In this document: positions 6,198-6,244 of the stretch, one piece after another
Position numbering within the stretch: position 1 is the stretch's first letter
Layout of the letters: each line of letters opens with the position of its first letter
Source: Deltaproteobacteria bacterium
Lineage (GTDB): Bacteria; Desulfobacterota; GWC2-55-46; DRQE01
Length of the DNA stretch: 6,244 nt
NCBI GenBank assembly: GCA_016219165.1
Contig: JACRCB010000188.1
Coordinates: 1-6,244 of the forward strand
Reading direction: 5' to 3'
Made by a program: the position numbers and the translations under genes
Notes under the pieces: model-generated
Databases searched by the model: none
What the model saw: the letters and a program-made list of their open reading frames with translations, nothing else
Told to the model about the DNA's origin: nothing

Positions 6198-6244
6198 ATG
6201 AATGCGTTTGAAGATATAATCGAAGTCTTTCTTATCGAAAAAGG
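6198..6244 (+). CDS. Start of an unidentified protein (cut off by window end)
   Basis: ATG at 6198 opens a frame of 15 complete codons (MNAFEDIIEVFLIEK, then G-) that runs off the window. It starts 7 bases after the larB stop, and AGGGAG at 6182-6187 provides an SD about 10 bases upstream. From memory, this type of N-terminus (MN-x-F-E-x-hydrophobic helix ending E-x-G) resembles small putative nuclease-fold (PDDEXK-like) hypothetical proteins, but 15 residues are far too few to assign a function. It is not an obvious LarC start. Confidence 0.55.
   Translation, partial: MNAFEDIIEVFLIEK

Overview
The window holds the 3' end of a Lon protease gene followed by a co-directional (+) run of genes: thiL (thiamine-monophosphate kinase), a methyl-accepting chemotaxis protein, cheW, cheA, larB (nickel-pincer cofactor synthesis) and the first 15 codons of an unrecognised gene. 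All genes are bacterial in type and look intact except the two cut by the window ends. The moderately high GC content, the frequent ATA (Ile) and AGG/CGG (Arg) codons, and the mix of gram-negative-type Lon, CheA and LarB suggest a Desulfobacterota/Nitrospirota-like or related environmental lineage. This placement is an inference from style, not from a marker gene.

Layout. Positions 1-780 encode the Lon C-terminus with its Ser-Lys dyad. The lon-thiL gap (781-891) is filled by two strong palindromes: a nested hairpin at 788-830 and a 13-bp hairpin at 858-890. The 3' arm of the second contains the likely thiL Shine-Dalgarno. thiL runs 892-1896, and the chemoreceptor starts at the very next base (1897-3165). 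A 162-bp gap follows, dominated by a long imperfect palindrome (core 3215-3282, extendable to 3205-3289). Then come cheW (3328-3789), cheA (preferred start 3807, end 5444) and larB (5441-6190, overlapping the cheA stop by 4 bp as ATGA). A further gene begins at 6198.

How the genes fit together. The receptor, CheW and CheA form the core of a chemosensory signalling array. The receptor has two membrane helices but almost no periplasmic segment, so any signal must come from the membrane, the cytoplasm or partner receptors. CheA has P1, P3, P4 and P5 but no recognisable P2. No CheY, CheB, CheR or other chemotaxis partner lies in the window. The chemosensory trio sits between two cofactor genes, thiL and larB, with translational-coupling junctions on both sides (TAG/ATG and ATGA). 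This argues for co-expression but does not prove a functional link.

I see no CRISPR array, tRNA, rRNA, complete insertion sequence or defence system. The most interesting non-coding signals are the three palindromes. No clearly new biological system can be claimed from this sequence alone.
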